DNA of 36,488 bases from Gammaproteobacteria bacterium (GTDB lineage: Bacteria; Pseudomonadota; Gammaproteobacteria; HyVt-429). Made by a program: the position numbers and the translations under genes. Positions 26,296 to 35,611 of the stretch are shown one piece after another (position 1 is the first letter of the stretch; each line of letters begins with the position of its first letter). Location: positions 1 to 36,488 of the forward strand of contig JAADGI010000014.1 of assembly GCA_013152415.1 (NCBI GenBank). The letters run 5' to 3'. The notes beneath the pieces were generated by a model. The model worked only from the letters and a program-made list of their open reading frames with translations, made no database searches and was not told the DNA's origin.

Positions 26296-27912
26296 GTGCT
26301 CACTCTCGCCCTCCCCACCCAAGACGGCAAACCGGATCCAGCGGTCGAGACACGCCCAGCTGAGTTACGCGCATGGCTAGAGGGATTGCCCGCCCTCGAC
26401 GTGACCCAAAACCTGAGCCGAATCCAGGCCGCCATCAAGGCACTCAATCAAACGCCAGTCAAACCCGGGATACGCCTGTCCCTTTTGGACGAATATCGCT
26501 ACCCGGCAGAGACCATCGAACACGCCCTACAGAGCAGACTCCAGGCCTTTCATCTCCCTCTATCTGAAAAAAATCGGTCACTTGTCCAACAAGGACAACA
26601 ACTCCAGGCCGAATTGGCTTGTGGCTACAAAATCGTCGCCCAGGAATTTAGCAACCAGGGAACACGTAGTAGTTCTGATGAGAGCCATGTGATCGCCGTG
26701 CATCGGGCCATATACCACCTCACAAAGGTATTACTCAAGGCCTACGAACACTACCGGCCTCTACCAGAAGGGATCTGGATTGAACTGCACGCCCTATACA
26801 CCTATGCCGCTGAACGCAAGATGACCCAAACCCTGACACAAGACCCACTGCGTAAGGCAACCTCCAATACCACCATCGATCAGATGTACAAACATGCTGT
26901 ATTACTGGGGCTTAGTGGCCCCTACCAACAGCCCTTTCACCTGATAATCAAGGTCAATGAATATCTCGAATACTGGTCGGCAGTGGTCAATATCACCGAT
27001 GCGGCTCAAAGTGAAAAAAAGAAATGCCAGTTTCTGGTGGCGCCCTTGGAGGATCGGCCAGGCAGGCCTTGCTACGGTGATGTCGATATTCCCTCAGGGG
27101 CCTATGTGCTCAGCACCCGCCCCCTGGTGAGAGAGGCCCATTTACAACTCACCGCCATGAATACGGGGGTTATCCCCAAAACAGGTTTGGGTAAGAAATT
27201 TTACGATGACAGAGCCTGCACCATGTTGCGCCGCCTAGTGGTGTCGTGGGGCATTAATCCAACGCGTCGATTTGTCCGCACCCCAAGCAATGTGGCCTGC
27301 AACATGGCCATAGGTATTGACTCCGTAAGCTACTATCTCAACGGTAAACAGGCATTCAAACTCAGCTCTGAAGACCCGGACAACCACATCAACATGCCTT
27401 ATGTCGGCTCTTTTGTGCACCACTACAGCCAGTCAGGGGAAATCAAACATACCGCCCACACCTGGCTGATTGTTGACGAAGGAGCCTGCGGCTATGGCCT
27501 GTCCACCGACGAACAAGACCACTGCGAAATTAAGATAGGCGACTTGTTGAGCATCAATGTGGAGGACAAAGAAGATGGGTGGGGCGTAGGCCTCATTCGC
27601 TGGATGCAAAATGATGAACAAGGCAATGTGGTTCTGGGGGTTCAGAAACTGGTACCTAATGCCCGTCCTGGGGCTATCAAGCCCGTCAAGGCAGAGGGCC
27701 AACATGAAGATCAATTCAAGCCGGCGGTGTTGCTACCGGAAATGACCGCCCTCAACCAACCTCAAACACTGGTGACCGCGCGAGGGCTCTATAGACCAGA
27801 GCGCAATCTTTTTCTGGACACCGGCAAGGAACTCAAGATGATTCGTGCCCAACGGCTGATCGAAGAAACGGTCTCTTGTGACTGGTTTGAGTTCACCACC
27901 CTCGACATATAG
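26296..27912 (+). CDS. large cytoplasmic protein with PilZ-like C-terminus, candidate c-di-GMP effector
   Basis: A 538-residue soluble protein that I cannot name. The N-terminal ~110 residues (ELRAWLEGLPALDVTQNLSRIQ, then IKALNQTPVKPGIRLSLLDEYR) and the helical middle resemble PilZ-domain-associated regions of gammaproteobacterial proteins. The C-terminal part has IKIGDLLSINVED, then GWGVGLIRWMQND and VVLGVQKLVPNARPG, the beta-barrel style of PilZ domains. A canonical RxxxR then D/NxSxxG c-di-GMP motif is not evident, so binding is unproven. The GTG start at 26296 has no visible ribosome site, so the true start may differ. The 214 bases upstream hold no gene. Confidence 0.6.
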   Translation: MLTLALPTQDGKPDPAVETRPAELRAWLEGLPALDVTQNLSRIQAAIKALNQTPVKPGIRLSLLDEYRYPAETIEHALQSRLQAFHLPLSEKNRSLVQQGQQLQAELACGYKIVAQEFSNQGTRSSSDESHVIAVHRAIYHLTKVLLKAYEHYRPLPEGIWIELHALYTYAAERKMTQTLTQDPLRKATSNTTIDQMYKHAVLLGLSGPYQQPFHLIIKVNEYLEYWSAVVNITDAAQSEKKKCQFLVAPLEDRPGRPCYGDVDIPSGAYVLSTRPLVREAHLQLTAMNTGVIPKTGLGKKFYDDRACTMLRRLVVSWGINPTRRFVRTPSNVACNMAIGIDSVSYYLNGKQAFKLSSEDPDNHINMPYVGSFVHHYSQSGEIKHTAHTWLIVDEGACGYGLSTDEQDHCEIKIGDLLSINVEDKEDGWGVGLIRWMQNDEQGNVVLGVQKLVPNARPGAIKPVKAEGQHEDQFKPAVLLPEMTALNQPQTLVTARGLYRPERNLFLDTGKELKMIRAQRLIEETVSCDWFEFTTLDI

Positions 27913-27930
27913 CCATAGTCTACACAGACA

Positions 27931-27960
27931 ATAAAAAAGGGCCCCACTGGTGGGGCCCTT
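27931..27960 (-). terminator. strong intrinsic terminator for the LysM gene
   Basis: AAGGGCCCCAC (27937-27947) pairs perfectly with GTGGGGCCCTT (27950-27960). The minus strand then reads TTTTTTATT after the stem, so it ends the LysM gene transcript. It can also stall readthrough from the converging PilZ-like gene. Confidence 0.9.
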
Positions 27961-27993
27961 CGTCGACTGTATCAGCTTAAAAACGGGTTGGAA

Positions 27994-28383
27994 CTAACCG
28001 CCCGCCAAATAGGCCTTATCGGACTCTTCCACAACACCGATCTGCCACGGACCACGATTACGCGAATGCTTGTCGGCACGACCCTTTTCGCCATCAGAAG
28101 CGGCACGGTCAACGGTCAACACCTGATCCGCATAGATCAAGTCGGCATCTTTAATACTGCCGCTATTGGCCTTGTAAAGCAGGGGCCACAGATAGGGGTT
28201 GCCATAAATCTTGGACTGGCCGGCGATGCACCACAGGCAATCACCCTTAGCTACGGTATAGGAGGAATCTGCTGCAGCGGCCTGGCTCGAGGCCGGCCCC
28301 TTCTTCGCGGCACAACCGGTCGCGACTACTGCGGCAATCATGCCCAGTCCCAGAATTTTTATAGTGTTGTTCAGGCATTTCAT
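27994..28383 (-). CDS. LysM-domain lipoprotein
   Basis: A 129-residue lipoprotein with signal peptide and lipobox VVATGC (Cys24). SYTVAKGDCLWCIAGQSKIYGNPYLWPLLYKAN, then KDADLIYADQVLTV, is a LysM domain of the kind that binds peptidoglycan. It has a pair of cysteines in GDCLWCIAG, which is unusual because the family normally has GDSLWSIA or similar. The C-terminus contains GPWQIGVVEESD. It probably attaches the outer membrane to, or senses, the cell wall. It is monocistronic with its own strong terminator. Confidence 0.88.
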   Translation of the reverse strand: MKCLNNTIKILGLGMIAAVVATGCAAKKGPASSQAAAADSSYTVAKGDCLWCIAGQSKIYGNPYLWPLLYKANSGSIKDADLIYADQVLTVDRAASDGEKGRADKHSRNRGPWQIGVVEESDKAYLAGG

Positions 28384-28575
28384 GGTGAAGACTCCTCTCG
28401 ACCAAATGGGTTTGTAATTGACTCAATTTTACGGCACCCTGCACGGCAGCTAAGGCCCACAGGACACCCGCATTTGCAGGCACACTACCATCCTGCCGGA
28501 CAATCGTCAAGGAACAAGGCACCACGCAAAGCCTCGAATTAACAGGTAATTTTACCCCCATCAACCGGAGGAAAT

Positions 28576-28923
28576 GTGTCCGTTACCATCTATCACAACC
28601 CCAAATGTTCCAAGTCCAGGCAGACCCTCAAATTGCTCGAAGAACGAGGCATCCAGCCCACGATTATTGAGTATCTAAGGACTCCCCCAAGCCCAGCTGA
28701 TCTCGAATCTATATTGGTCTTGCTGAAGCTGGAACCCCGCCAATTGATGCGTCAAAAAGAGCCCGAATATCAACGAAGCGGTGCTGCCGACCCGGATCTG
28801 GGCCGGGATGCGCTGACCAAATTGATGGTCCAGCACCCCATATTGATTGAGCGCCCCATTGTGCTGGCTAATGACAGGGCAGCCCTGGGCCGTCCCCCCG
28901 AAAACGTGCTGGCGATTCTGTAG
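28576..28923 (+). CDS. arsC: ArsC-family glutaredoxin-dependent arsenate reductase-like protein
   Basis: A 115-residue ArsC-fold protein. TIYHNPKCSKSRQTLKLLEERG carries the CxKSR motif with the catalytic cysteine. LMRQKEPEY, LIERPIVL and GRPPENVL are the conserved later segments. The short form resembles YfgD-like proteins, whose true substrate may not be arsenate, and no arsenic resistance genes are nearby. GTG start with GGAGG just upstream. wrbA starts three bases after the stop, so they form an operon. Confidence 0.9.
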   Translation: MSVTIYHNPKCSKSRQTLKLLEERGIQPTIIEYLRTPPSPADLESILVLLKLEPRQLMRQKEPEYQRSGAADPDLGRDALTKLMVQHPILIERPIVLANDRAALGRPPENVLAIL

Positions 28924-29523
<600 letters not shown>

Positions 29524-29577
29524 CTTTTATATCGCGGCCAGGGCACACACCAAACCCGTTTAACAGGAGTAGAGGCC

Positions 29578-29958
29578 TTGCCGACATCTAAATCCCTACA
29601 CAAAATCGCGGTAATAACCTATCTATCGCTGATTGCATTGACACTGATTTGGGAGGGATGGGCGGCACCTGCGGAACTGGCACCCACGGGATTCTGGTTG
29701 ATAGCCAAATCCCTGCCACTGCTTGCGCCCCTGGTCGGGGTCATACACGGTCGCGCCCAAAGCATGCTTTGGGCCAGCCTGTTGATGCTGCTTTACTTTA
29801 GTGAAGCCATCATTGTGATCTACAGCCGCTGGGGCCAACCCCTGTCGATTCACGAACCACTGGGTTTTGCGCTAATCGAACTGCTTATCGTGCTGGGCTT
29901 TTTCTTCGCCGCCCTGCTCTACGTGAGAACCGGGGCGCCCACAGAATCATCGGCATAG
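29578..29958 (+). CDS. DUF2069 inner-membrane protein
   Basis: A 126-residue protein with four membrane helices (about 10-25, 38-58, 63-83, 92-115). The pattern ITYLSLIALTLIWEGW, LIAKSLPLLAPLVGVIHGR, YFSEAIIVIYS and LGFALIELLIVLGFFFAALLYVR matches DUF2069. The start is TTG, preceded by AGGAG at about ten bases. Function unknown; it recurs next to wrbA in gammaproteobacteria. The gene is followed by a cluster of hairpins. Confidence 0.9.
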   Translation: MPTSKSLHKIAVITYLSLIALTLIWEGWAAPAELAPTGFWLIAKSLPLLAPLVGVIHGRAQSMLWASLLMLLYFSEAIIVIYSRWGQPLSIHEPLGFALIELLIVLGFFFAALLYVRTGAPTESSA

Positions 29959-29989
29959 CACTTACACCAAGGAAAAGGAAAGTTACCCG

Positions 29990-30062
29990 ACACCCTTTAT
30001 CAGCGGGTGTTGGCAGCATGGACGCTGCTATCAAGCGTACAGGGACGTATTCACCGCGTCCC
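29990..30062. repeat. three consecutive stem-loops (REP-like)
   Basis: Three hairpins follow each other: ACACCC/GGGTGT (29990-30010), GCAGC/GCTGC (30013-30028) and GGGACG/CGTCCC (30042-30062). The last one, with its GTATTCACC loop, resembles a repeat found many times in gammaproteobacterial genomes. It lies in the 250-base gap between convergent DUF2069 and hda and may end both transcripts. The rest of that gap shows no gene. Confidence 0.55.
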
Positions 30063-30208
30063 ACTGAGGAAGGACAAAAAATACCCTCATCAAGAGAGGT
30101 GCCGATCATAAAGGAGGGAACGAGGTTTTAATTTTTTACACCTGGTGCCTTGGCGAGAATGATGTTTAATTTACGGCACCCATAAATGGGCCCCGAGAAT
30201 TCTGTCTC

Positions 30209-30973
30209 TTACTCTACGCCCCCTTCACCACAACTGGCCTCCAACTGCCGCAAGAATGGGATGGTCAGCCGTCGACCGCTGGCCAAAGAGGCCTTGTCCA
30301 GGCGATCCAACAATTCAAATAAGGCGGCTATATCACGAGGATAACGATTTAAGACGTATCGCATCACCTCATTACTCAGTTCCAAACCCCGTTGTTGAGC
30401 CCGTATTCGAACGGCTTGGCAACGCTCGTCATCGTTGAGCCCCAACACACGATAGATCAGCCCCCGGGCAAGCCGTGATTCCAGTTCCGGCATCACCAAA
30501 GACAAACCCTTGGGTGGGGCAATACCTGCCACCACCCAAGATCCGGCCTGCTCACGTACACGGTCACCCAAAGTAAATAGGGCGGTCTCCCACGTACGTT
30601 GGCCGGCAATGGCCTGTACGTCATCAATGCAAACCAAACCCAAGCGATCGACATCCTCCAGCCATTGCACACCATGCTGTTGGGCATCGGCTAGAGAAAG
30701 ATAGACCGCTGAACACCCTTGTTGGCTTGCCAAACGGCAAAGGGCCTGAAGAAGATGGGTTTTACCACAATCGACCTGCCCCCAGAGATAGATTTGATTG
30801 CCCTTTTTATCATCTGCAGCCAAGACCGTGGCCTTGAGCCGGTCCACCAATTCCTGATTACGACCGCTACAAAAACTGTCAAACGATGTGGTATCACGCA
30901 GGCCAACATCAAGGGGTAATTGTGCAGTAAAATCAGTGGGCACGGCAAATAATGAAGGTCCCAGGCAATCCAA
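30209..30973 (-). CDS. hda: DnaA regulatory inactivator Hda-like AAA+ protein
   Basis: A 254-residue DnaA-like protein of the Hda family. With the clamp, Hda promotes DnaA-ATP hydrolysis to stop re-initiation. FDSFCSGRNQELVDRL is the DnaA-type entry segment. LWGQVDCGKTHLLQALC is the Walker A loop, and LVCIDDVQAIAG is Walker B. ESRLARGLIYRV carries the sensor/arginine region. A TTG start at 30973 has AGG upstream; GTG 30943 is an alternative. Full-length Hda often begins with a clamp-binding QLPLD-like motif, here at residues 18-22 (QLPLD). It starts eight bases after the AI-2E stop. Confidence 0.93.
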   Translation of the reverse strand: MDCLGPSLFAVPTDFTAQLPLDVGLRDTTSFDSFCSGRNQELVDRLKATVLAADDKKGNQIYLWGQVDCGKTHLLQALCRLASQQGCSAVYLSLADAQQHGVQWLEDVDRLGLVCIDDVQAIAGQRTWETALFTLGDRVREQAGSWVVAGIAPPKGLSLVMPELESRLARGLIYRVLGLNDDERCQAVRIRAQQRGLELSNEVMRYVLNRYPRDIAALFELLDRLDKASLASGRRLTIPFLRQLEASCGEGGVE

Positions 30974-30981
30974 GCCTGGAC

Positions 30982-32043
30982 CTATTCCTGAGCAACGGCT
31001 TGGTTTTGATAGTAATTATGCAGGTAGCGCAACCACACCATCAATGCGGCGGCAACGGGAATGGCCAGTAAAATACCAAAGAACCCAAACAACTGTCCCC
31101 CCGCCATGATCGCAAAAATCACCGCCACCGGGTGCAGGCCCACACGCTCCCCCACCAGCCGTGGGGTCAGCACCGTGGATTCCAGTATTTGACCCACCCC
31201 AAACACCGCCAGCACCCAGACCAGGGGCATCCCGGTCTTGAACTGGAGCAACGCCGCCACACCTGCGGTAAGCAAGCCGATAATAAACCCCAAATAGGGG
31301 ACGAAGCTGACCAGCCCCGCCAACAGACCGATGGGTAGGGCCAGATCCAGACCCAGCAGCCACAAGCCAACAGAATAGATCGTGCCTAATGCCAACATCA
31401 CCACCACCTGTCCACGCACAAAACTGCCCAAGACCTCATCTGTCTGTCTGGCCAAGTCCGCTACCGTGTCCTGATAACGTGGTGGCACAAGGTCATGAAT
31501 CCTGGCAACAATATCATCCCAGTCCCGCAGCAGGTAAAAAGTCACCACCGGTATCAGCACGAGGTTAATGGTCCAGGCCAAAAACTGCATGCCCGATTGG
31601 GTGACATAGGTCCCGAACCCCCCCAGCCAGACACCCATATCTTGCCAATTGGCCAAGGCCTGCTGTTTGATTTGGTCCAGCTCCAATGCGCCGCTACCAA
31701 GAGACAAGGTCTCAAACAACCATGGAAACACGGTGGTATTGATCCAATCGAAATAACCTGGAAGCTTGCCGATGAATACCCCAATCTGGTCTTGCAAAAT
31801 GGGTGTCAGCACCAGAAAAACCACCAAAAGGATCAGGGACAATAAGATATAAACAATCACAATGCCGACAACACGGTTGATTCGCCAGGTCTCAAGGCGG
31901 TCGATCACCGGGTCCCACATATAAGCCAACAATGCAGAGATCAAAAATGGGGTCAGGATGGGTGCCAACAAATAAATAAGCACCCCCAGACCCGCCACAA
32001 GCCCTGTCCAGACCAAGGCGGGATAATGGGCCTCTTTAGTCAT
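30982..32043 (-). CDS. AI-2E family transporter (PerM/YdiK-like)
   Basis: A membrane protein of about 353 residues with roughly eight helices. It has PALVWTGLVAGLGVLIYLLAPILTPFLISALLAYMWDPVIDRLE (in parts: LLAPILTPF, LLAYMWDPVIDRLE), LRDWDDI, and the conserved late region LVSFVPYLGFIIGLLTAG, VGQILESTVLTPRLVGERVGLHPV. This is the AI-2E family, whose members export small molecules or ions. The ATG at 32043 overlaps the pgsA-like stop in ATGACTAA, implying coupled translation. Next to hda and purM this is a standard gammaproteobacterial layout. Confidence 0.92.
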   Translation of the reverse strand: MTKEAHYPALVWTGLVAGLGVLIYLLAPILTPFLISALLAYMWDPVIDRLETWRINRVVGIVIVYILLSLILLVVFLVLTPILQDQIGVFIGKLPGYFDWINTTVFPWLFETLSLGSGALELDQIKQQALANWQDMGVWLGGFGTYVTQSGMQFLAWTINLVLIPVVTFYLLRDWDDIVARIHDLVPPRYQDTVADLARQTDEVLGSFVRGQVVVMLALGTIYSVGLWLLGLDLALPIGLLAGLVSFVPYLGFIIGLLTAGVAALLQFKTGMPLVWVLAVFGVGQILESTVLTPRLVGERVGLHPVAVIFAIMAGGQLFGFFGILLAIPVAAALMVWLRYLHNYYQNQAVAQE

Positions 32044-32578
32044 TGGCCACCTCGCGCTTGGCCAATAAAATCCACAGATAATGGAGGCCACTGACCACAG
32101 TGGTCAAAAAGACCACAACGATCAGGACTTCTATCCACGCCGCCATGGACAAATTAAACGCCTGGGTACCGAGTATGACCACCACCAGGAATATCTGCAT
32201 AAAGGTATTGAGCTTACTGGCGTAACTGGGGCGCATCTGCGTTGCACCAAACATGCTGACTTGAATCAAATAACCCGCCACAATCAGCAGGTCACGAAAA
32301 ACCACGGTGAGCAGCAACCAGAACGGGACATGGCCGTCCAGAGACAGCATCACATAACTGGTCACCAACAGCAGTTTATCCGCCAAAGGATCCAATATCG
32401 CACCGAGTTGACTCACATAACCAAATCGCTTGGCGATAAAACCATCCAGGGCATCGGATAGACCGGCGATAATGAACACATAAAACGCCAACACATATTG
32501 GTGATCTTTGAATAAGAGCAGCAGCAGCGGGGCCATCCCGATGCGAAACAGGGTAATGATATTCGGCAAATAGGACAT
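32036..32578 (-). CDS. CDP-alcohol phosphatidyltransferase family protein (PgsA-like)
   Basis: A 180-residue membrane enzyme. The catalytic motif is DALDGFIAKRFGYVSQLGAILDPLAD in form: two DxxDG aspartates, then G, D and D at the canonical spacing (given in parts: DALDG, GAILDPLAD). The usual AR after DGxx is AK here. Family members transfer a phosphatidyl group from CDP-diacylglycerol to an alcohol, typically glycerol-3-phosphate for PgsA. The exact acceptor is uncertain. It heads the minus-strand operon with the AI-2E permease and hda, 149 bases from divergent purM. Confidence 0.88.
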   Translation of the reverse strand: MSYLPNIITLFRIGMAPLLLLLFKDHQYVLAFYVFIIAGLSDALDGFIAKRFGYVSQLGAILDPLADKLLLVTSYVMLSLDGHVPFWLLLTVVFRDLLIVAGYLIQVSMFGATQMRPSYASKLNTFMQIFLVVVILGTQAFNLSMAAWIEVLIVVVFLTTVVSGLHYLWILLAKREVAND

Positions 32579-32727
32579 AGTATCTGCTTATGGGTATTAT
32601 CTTTTAGCTCGATTCAATGATGGGTCTCTCATCCACTGAAGACTTTCGCTATCCATAGGTTATTTTAGGTGTCACAACTTCTCCCTATACGATAACATAA
32701 CTCCTCTTACGAGACCGAGTGTGCCCC

Positions 32728-33771
32728 GTGACCCCCCGAGACAAAACTACATTGACCTACCGTGATGCGGGTGTCGATATCGACGCCGGCGACGCACTGG
32801 TCGACCGCATCAAACCCATCGCCAAATCGACCGTGCGCCCAGGCTGGCTCAATAACCTGGGTGGCTTCGGCGCCCTGTTCGAGATTCCGCCTGGCCGTTA
32901 CCAGCAGCCGGTACTGGTCTCCGGTACTGATGGCGTAGGCACCAAACTCAAGCTGGCACTGGCCATGGGCAAGCACGACAGTATCGGTATCGACCTGGTG
33001 GCCATGTGTGCCAACGATATCATCGTCCAGGGCGCGGAACCCCTGTTCTTCCTCGATTATTTTGCCAGTGGCCAACTCCAGCTCGACACCGCCACTGCCG
33101 TGATCGAGGGCATCGCTGAGGGCTGCCGCCAGGCCGGTGCCGCCCTCATCGGTGGCGAGACCGCCGAGATGCCGGGGATGTATGCCCATAATGACTATGA
33201 CCTCGCCGGGTTCTGTGTCGGCGTAGTAGAGAAGGCCAGGATCATTGATGGCACCCAGGTAGAGCCCGGCCAGACCATCATAGGTCTGGCCTCTTCCGGG
33301 CCCCACTCCAATGGCTACTCCCTCATCCGTCGTATCATCGACCACGCCGGAGCCGATCTGAACAGCGATTTTAATGGCACACCCTTGGGTGAAGTCCTGC
33401 TGACGCCTACCCGAATCTACGTCAAGCCCATATTGGCCCTGCTGGAAAAAGTCCCGGTGGCGGCCATCGCCCATATTACCGGCGGTGGCCTGCCGGGAAA
33501 TGTGGTCAGAGTGTTACCCGACAGCACTCAGGCCCGACTACAGAGGGATAGTTGGACTGCCGCCCCCATATTCGACTGGTTACAGGATAGGGGTAATATC
33601 GAAGACGCCGAAATGTACCGTACCTTCAACTGTGGTGTAGGCATGGTAGTGGTAGTGAGTCCCCAGGATGCCCAACAGACGCTGGACACCCTGACCCAGG
33701 CGGGTGAAACCGCAATGATCATAGGCTCTATTGAAATCCGCGGTGGAGGTGATCCGGTTGTCATCCAGTAA
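32728..33771 (+). CDS. purM: phosphoribosylformylglycinamidine cyclo-ligase
   Basis: PurM makes AIR from FGAM in purine synthesis. [16 protein letters not shown] [52 protein letters not shown] and [11 protein letters not shown] are all diagnostic. The GTG at 32728 aligns with the family N-terminus; GTG 32719 is an alternative, three codons earlier. Neither has a clear ribosome site. purN starts inside its 3' end. Confidence 0.97.
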   Translation: MTPRDKTTLTYRDAGVDIDAGDALVDRIKPIAKSTVRPGWLNNLGGFGALFEIPPGRYQQPVLVSGTDGVGTKLKLALAMGKHDSIGIDLVAMCANDIIVQGAEPLFFLDYFASGQLQLDTATAVIEGIAEGCRQAGAALIGGETAEMPGMYAHNDYDLAGFCVGVVEKARIIDGTQVEPGQTIIGLASSGPHSNGYSLIRRIIDHAGADLNSDFNGTPLGEVLLTPTRIYVKPILALLEKVPVAAIAHITGGGLPGNVVRVLPDSTQARLQRDSWTAAPIFDWLQDRGNIEDAEMYRTFNCGVGMVVVVSPQDAQQTLDTLTQAGETAMIIGSIEIRGGGDPVVIQ

Positions 33772-34450
33772 CACACCCCTGTCCCTGGTAGCGTTGATCT
33801 CCGGTCGAGGCAGTAACCTGGGGGCCATTGTCCACCAGTGCCAGCAACACCGCATCCCGGCACAGATCAGCACCGTCATCAGTAACAACCCGGATGCCCC
33901 GGGCCTTCGCATCGCACAACAGGCCGGTATTGCCACACGGGTCATCGACCACCGAGAATATGCCAGCCGTGATGAATATGACCTCGCCCTGATGAAAGCC
34001 ATCGACGAGACCGCACCTGGGCTCGTGGTCATGGCAGGATTCATGCGCATCCTCAGCGCGGACTTTGTACGCCACTATGCAGGCCGCCTGATCAACATCC
34101 ACCCCTCTCTGCTGCCCGACCTGCGTGGCCTGAACACCCATGCCCGGGCATTGGCCGCCGGCAACAAACAACACGGCGCCAGCGTTCACTTTGTCACCGA
34201 AGACCTCGATGCCGGGCCCCTCATCATTCAGGCAGCGGTACCGGTGTTGAAAGATGATACCCCGGAGTCTCTGGCACAGCGTGTCCTGAAACAGGAACAC
34301 CGCATCTACCCCCTGGCCATCGCCTGGTTTGCCCAAGGCAAACTACAGATCCACGGAGACCAGGTACTACTTGATGGCAAGCAACAGCCCGAACAGGGGT
34401 TCGGTGCGGCCCAAAAAAAGGCCTATTCACCTCAGCCACTATCATCATGA
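33758..34450 (+). CDS. purN: phosphoribosylglycinamide formyltransferase
   Basis: PurN formylates GAR with 10-formyl-[16 protein letters not shown] is the phosphate loop. [17 protein letters not shown] holds the catalytic Asn and His, and EDLDAGPLI holds the catalytic Asp. The start is a TTG at 33758: GGAGGTGATC (33745-33754), a 10-base perfect match to the 16S tail, lies eight bases before it. Other starts from 33731 have no such site. The gene overlaps purM by 14 bases, and its own stop overlaps the next ATG as ATGA. The C-terminus is about 20 residues longer than E. coli PurN. Confidence 0.96.
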   Translation: MSSSNTPLSLVALISGRGSNLGAIVHQCQQHRIPAQISTVISNNPDAPGLRIAQQAGIATRVIDHREYASRDEYDLALMKAIDETAPGLVVMAGFMRILSADFVRHYAGRLINIHPSLLPDLRGLNTHARALAAGNKQHGASVHFVTEDLDAGPLIIQAAVPVLKDDTPESLAQRVLKQEHRIYPLAIAWFAQGKLQIHGDQVLLDGKQQPEQGFGAAQKKAYSPQPLSS

Positions 34451-35157
34451 ACTTTAGATCTGCCAACCTGCTCGCCATTTTGATCTTACTGGCAATTCTG
34501 ATCCCAACGCCCACCCTGGCCCAGGACCTACCCAACCACCTCGAACTCCGTTATAGCTGGCACTACGGCAACGTCAAACTGGGGGCCACCAAAAAGGAAC
34601 TCAAGCTAAAATCTGACCGCTATATTCTCACTTCCCATACCCAGGCTGAAGGTCTGGGCAAACTTCTTGACAGTGGTCTGCTGCAGGAACGGGGTGAATT
34701 CAAAGTTGACGGCCAAACCGTGATTCCACTTCGTTATGAGCAAGCCCGTACCGGCAAAAAGGCTTACCAACGCCAGGTCACCTTCGACTGGCAAGACAAC
34801 ACCTTGGTCTATGCTAATGGCCACAAAGAAAAACTCCCCAAGGGCACTCAAGATTCAGGTTCGTTATTTTTCGCCTTGATGCTCCAGTCCGAGGAGACAC
34901 TGGACAACAAGACAGTCCACGTCACCAACGGTCGCAGGCTCAGCCATTACCGCTATACCCTGGGGGGCAGTGAACAACTGCAAACTCCTATTGGCACCCT
35001 CAACACCCGCCGCATCGTGCGCAGTAAACCTGGAAGAAAGGAAACAGTGACCGTATGGTTAGCCACCGATAGACATAACCTGCCCGTCAAGATTATAAAA
35101 CAACGTGAGGGACGACCGGCCACGACCCTACTGATTGAGTCTGTAGTGGGTCTATAG
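34447..35157 (+). CDS. DUF3108 secreted protein
   Basis: A 236-residue protein with a signal peptide (LLAILILLAILIPTPTLAQ). The mature part is beta-rich, with LELRYSWHYGNVKLGATKKELK and TPIGTLNTRRIVRSKPGRKETVTVWLATDRHNLPVKII (in parts: TPIGTLNTRRI, VWLATDRHNLPVKI), matching DUF3108. It is probably periplasmic, possibly lipid- or envelope-associated; the function is unknown. ATGA overlap with purN makes it the third gene of purM-purN-DUF3108, a recurrent order in gammaproteobacteria. Confidence 0.9.
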   Translation: MNFRSANLLAILILLAILIPTPTLAQDLPNHLELRYSWHYGNVKLGATKKELKLKSDRYILTSHTQAEGLGKLLDSGLLQERGEFKVDGQTVIPLRYEQARTGKKAYQRQVTFDWQDNTLVYANGHKEKLPKGTQDSGSLFFALMLQSEETLDNKTVHVTNGRRLSHYRYTLGGSEQLQTPIGTLNTRRIVRSKPGRKETVTVWLATDRHNLPVKIIKQREGRPATTLLIESVVGL

Positions 35158-35220
35158 GAAAACTGGTGTCCTACAGTGTATCTTGCCGCTAAGGTACAAA
35201 GAAAACAGGGACTAATCACT

Positions 35221-35280
35221 CTATAAGTAGGAGCGTCCTCCTGACCGCGATAATCGTGGCGAAGGACGCCGCTCCTATAG
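35221..35280. repeat. REP-like palindrome (GTAGGAGCG type)
   Basis: The 60-base palindrome begins CTATAAGTAGGAGCG and ends CGCTCCTATAG, around a GCGATAATCGTGGC core. It is of the GTAGGAGCG...CGCTCCTA type spread through many gammaproteobacterial genomes. It lies in the 298-base gap between DUF3108 and the XapX pair, which shows nothing else supportable. Confidence 0.7.
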
Positions 35281-35455
35281 TTTTAACAAGCGAATTCTTT
35301 GCGCCTTGACGTCTACCCCACAAGGGGGCACCGAGGTTTGCGGCGAATTGCTTCTTTTATAAATCGAACACTAGGTCATCATCTCCCTCGTTAGATCGTC
35401 GGACCCACCCTGGGCCAAATCCTCAAAAAACAATTTAAAGAAAATCAACTCCCAA

Positions 35456-35611
35456 CTACATAAAAAGATCAGTCCCAACAAAACCCAGCGTCATTGCGAC
35501 CACTAACAGGGCACCAACAAGTTTAGGTGGGGCAGGAAGTGGGATATCGAACCACCGACATGCAGCACCAATACCCATCCCCAACAAAATGCCAACTATT
35601 GCTTCTGTCAT
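35456..35611 (-). CDS. 51-residue XapX-domain microprotein (second copy)
   Basis: ATG at 35609-35611 opens a 51-codon frame ending TAG at 35456-35458. It begins MTEAIVGILLGMGIGAACRW and continues FDIPLPAPPKLVGALLVVAMTLGFVGTD. The pattern (short hydrophobic segment, then CR, then PxPAPP, then a second hydrophobic segment) is a complete XapX domain. The start overlaps the upstream XapX gene as ATGA. It is 40-50% alike to that upstream copy by eye, so it appears to be an ancient tandem duplicate. The function of the family is unknown. It is probably a two-helix inner-membrane protein. Confidence 0.8.
   Translation of the reverse strand: MTEAIVGILLGMGIGAACRWFDIPLPAPPKLVGALLVVAMTLGFVGTDLFM

Noticed and set aside
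28576..28923. Arsenic resistance operon
   Set aside because: The ArsC-like protein is followed by wrbA and DUF2069; no arsR, arsB or acr3 is present, so arsenate reduction is not implied.
32579..32727. PurR operator before purM
   Set aside because: No ACGCAAACGTTTGCGT-like palindrome is present in the gap.
32707..33474. 255-codon minus-strand frame opposite purM
   Set aside because: Glycine- and valine-rich antisense of a highly conserved enzyme, with no domain of its own.
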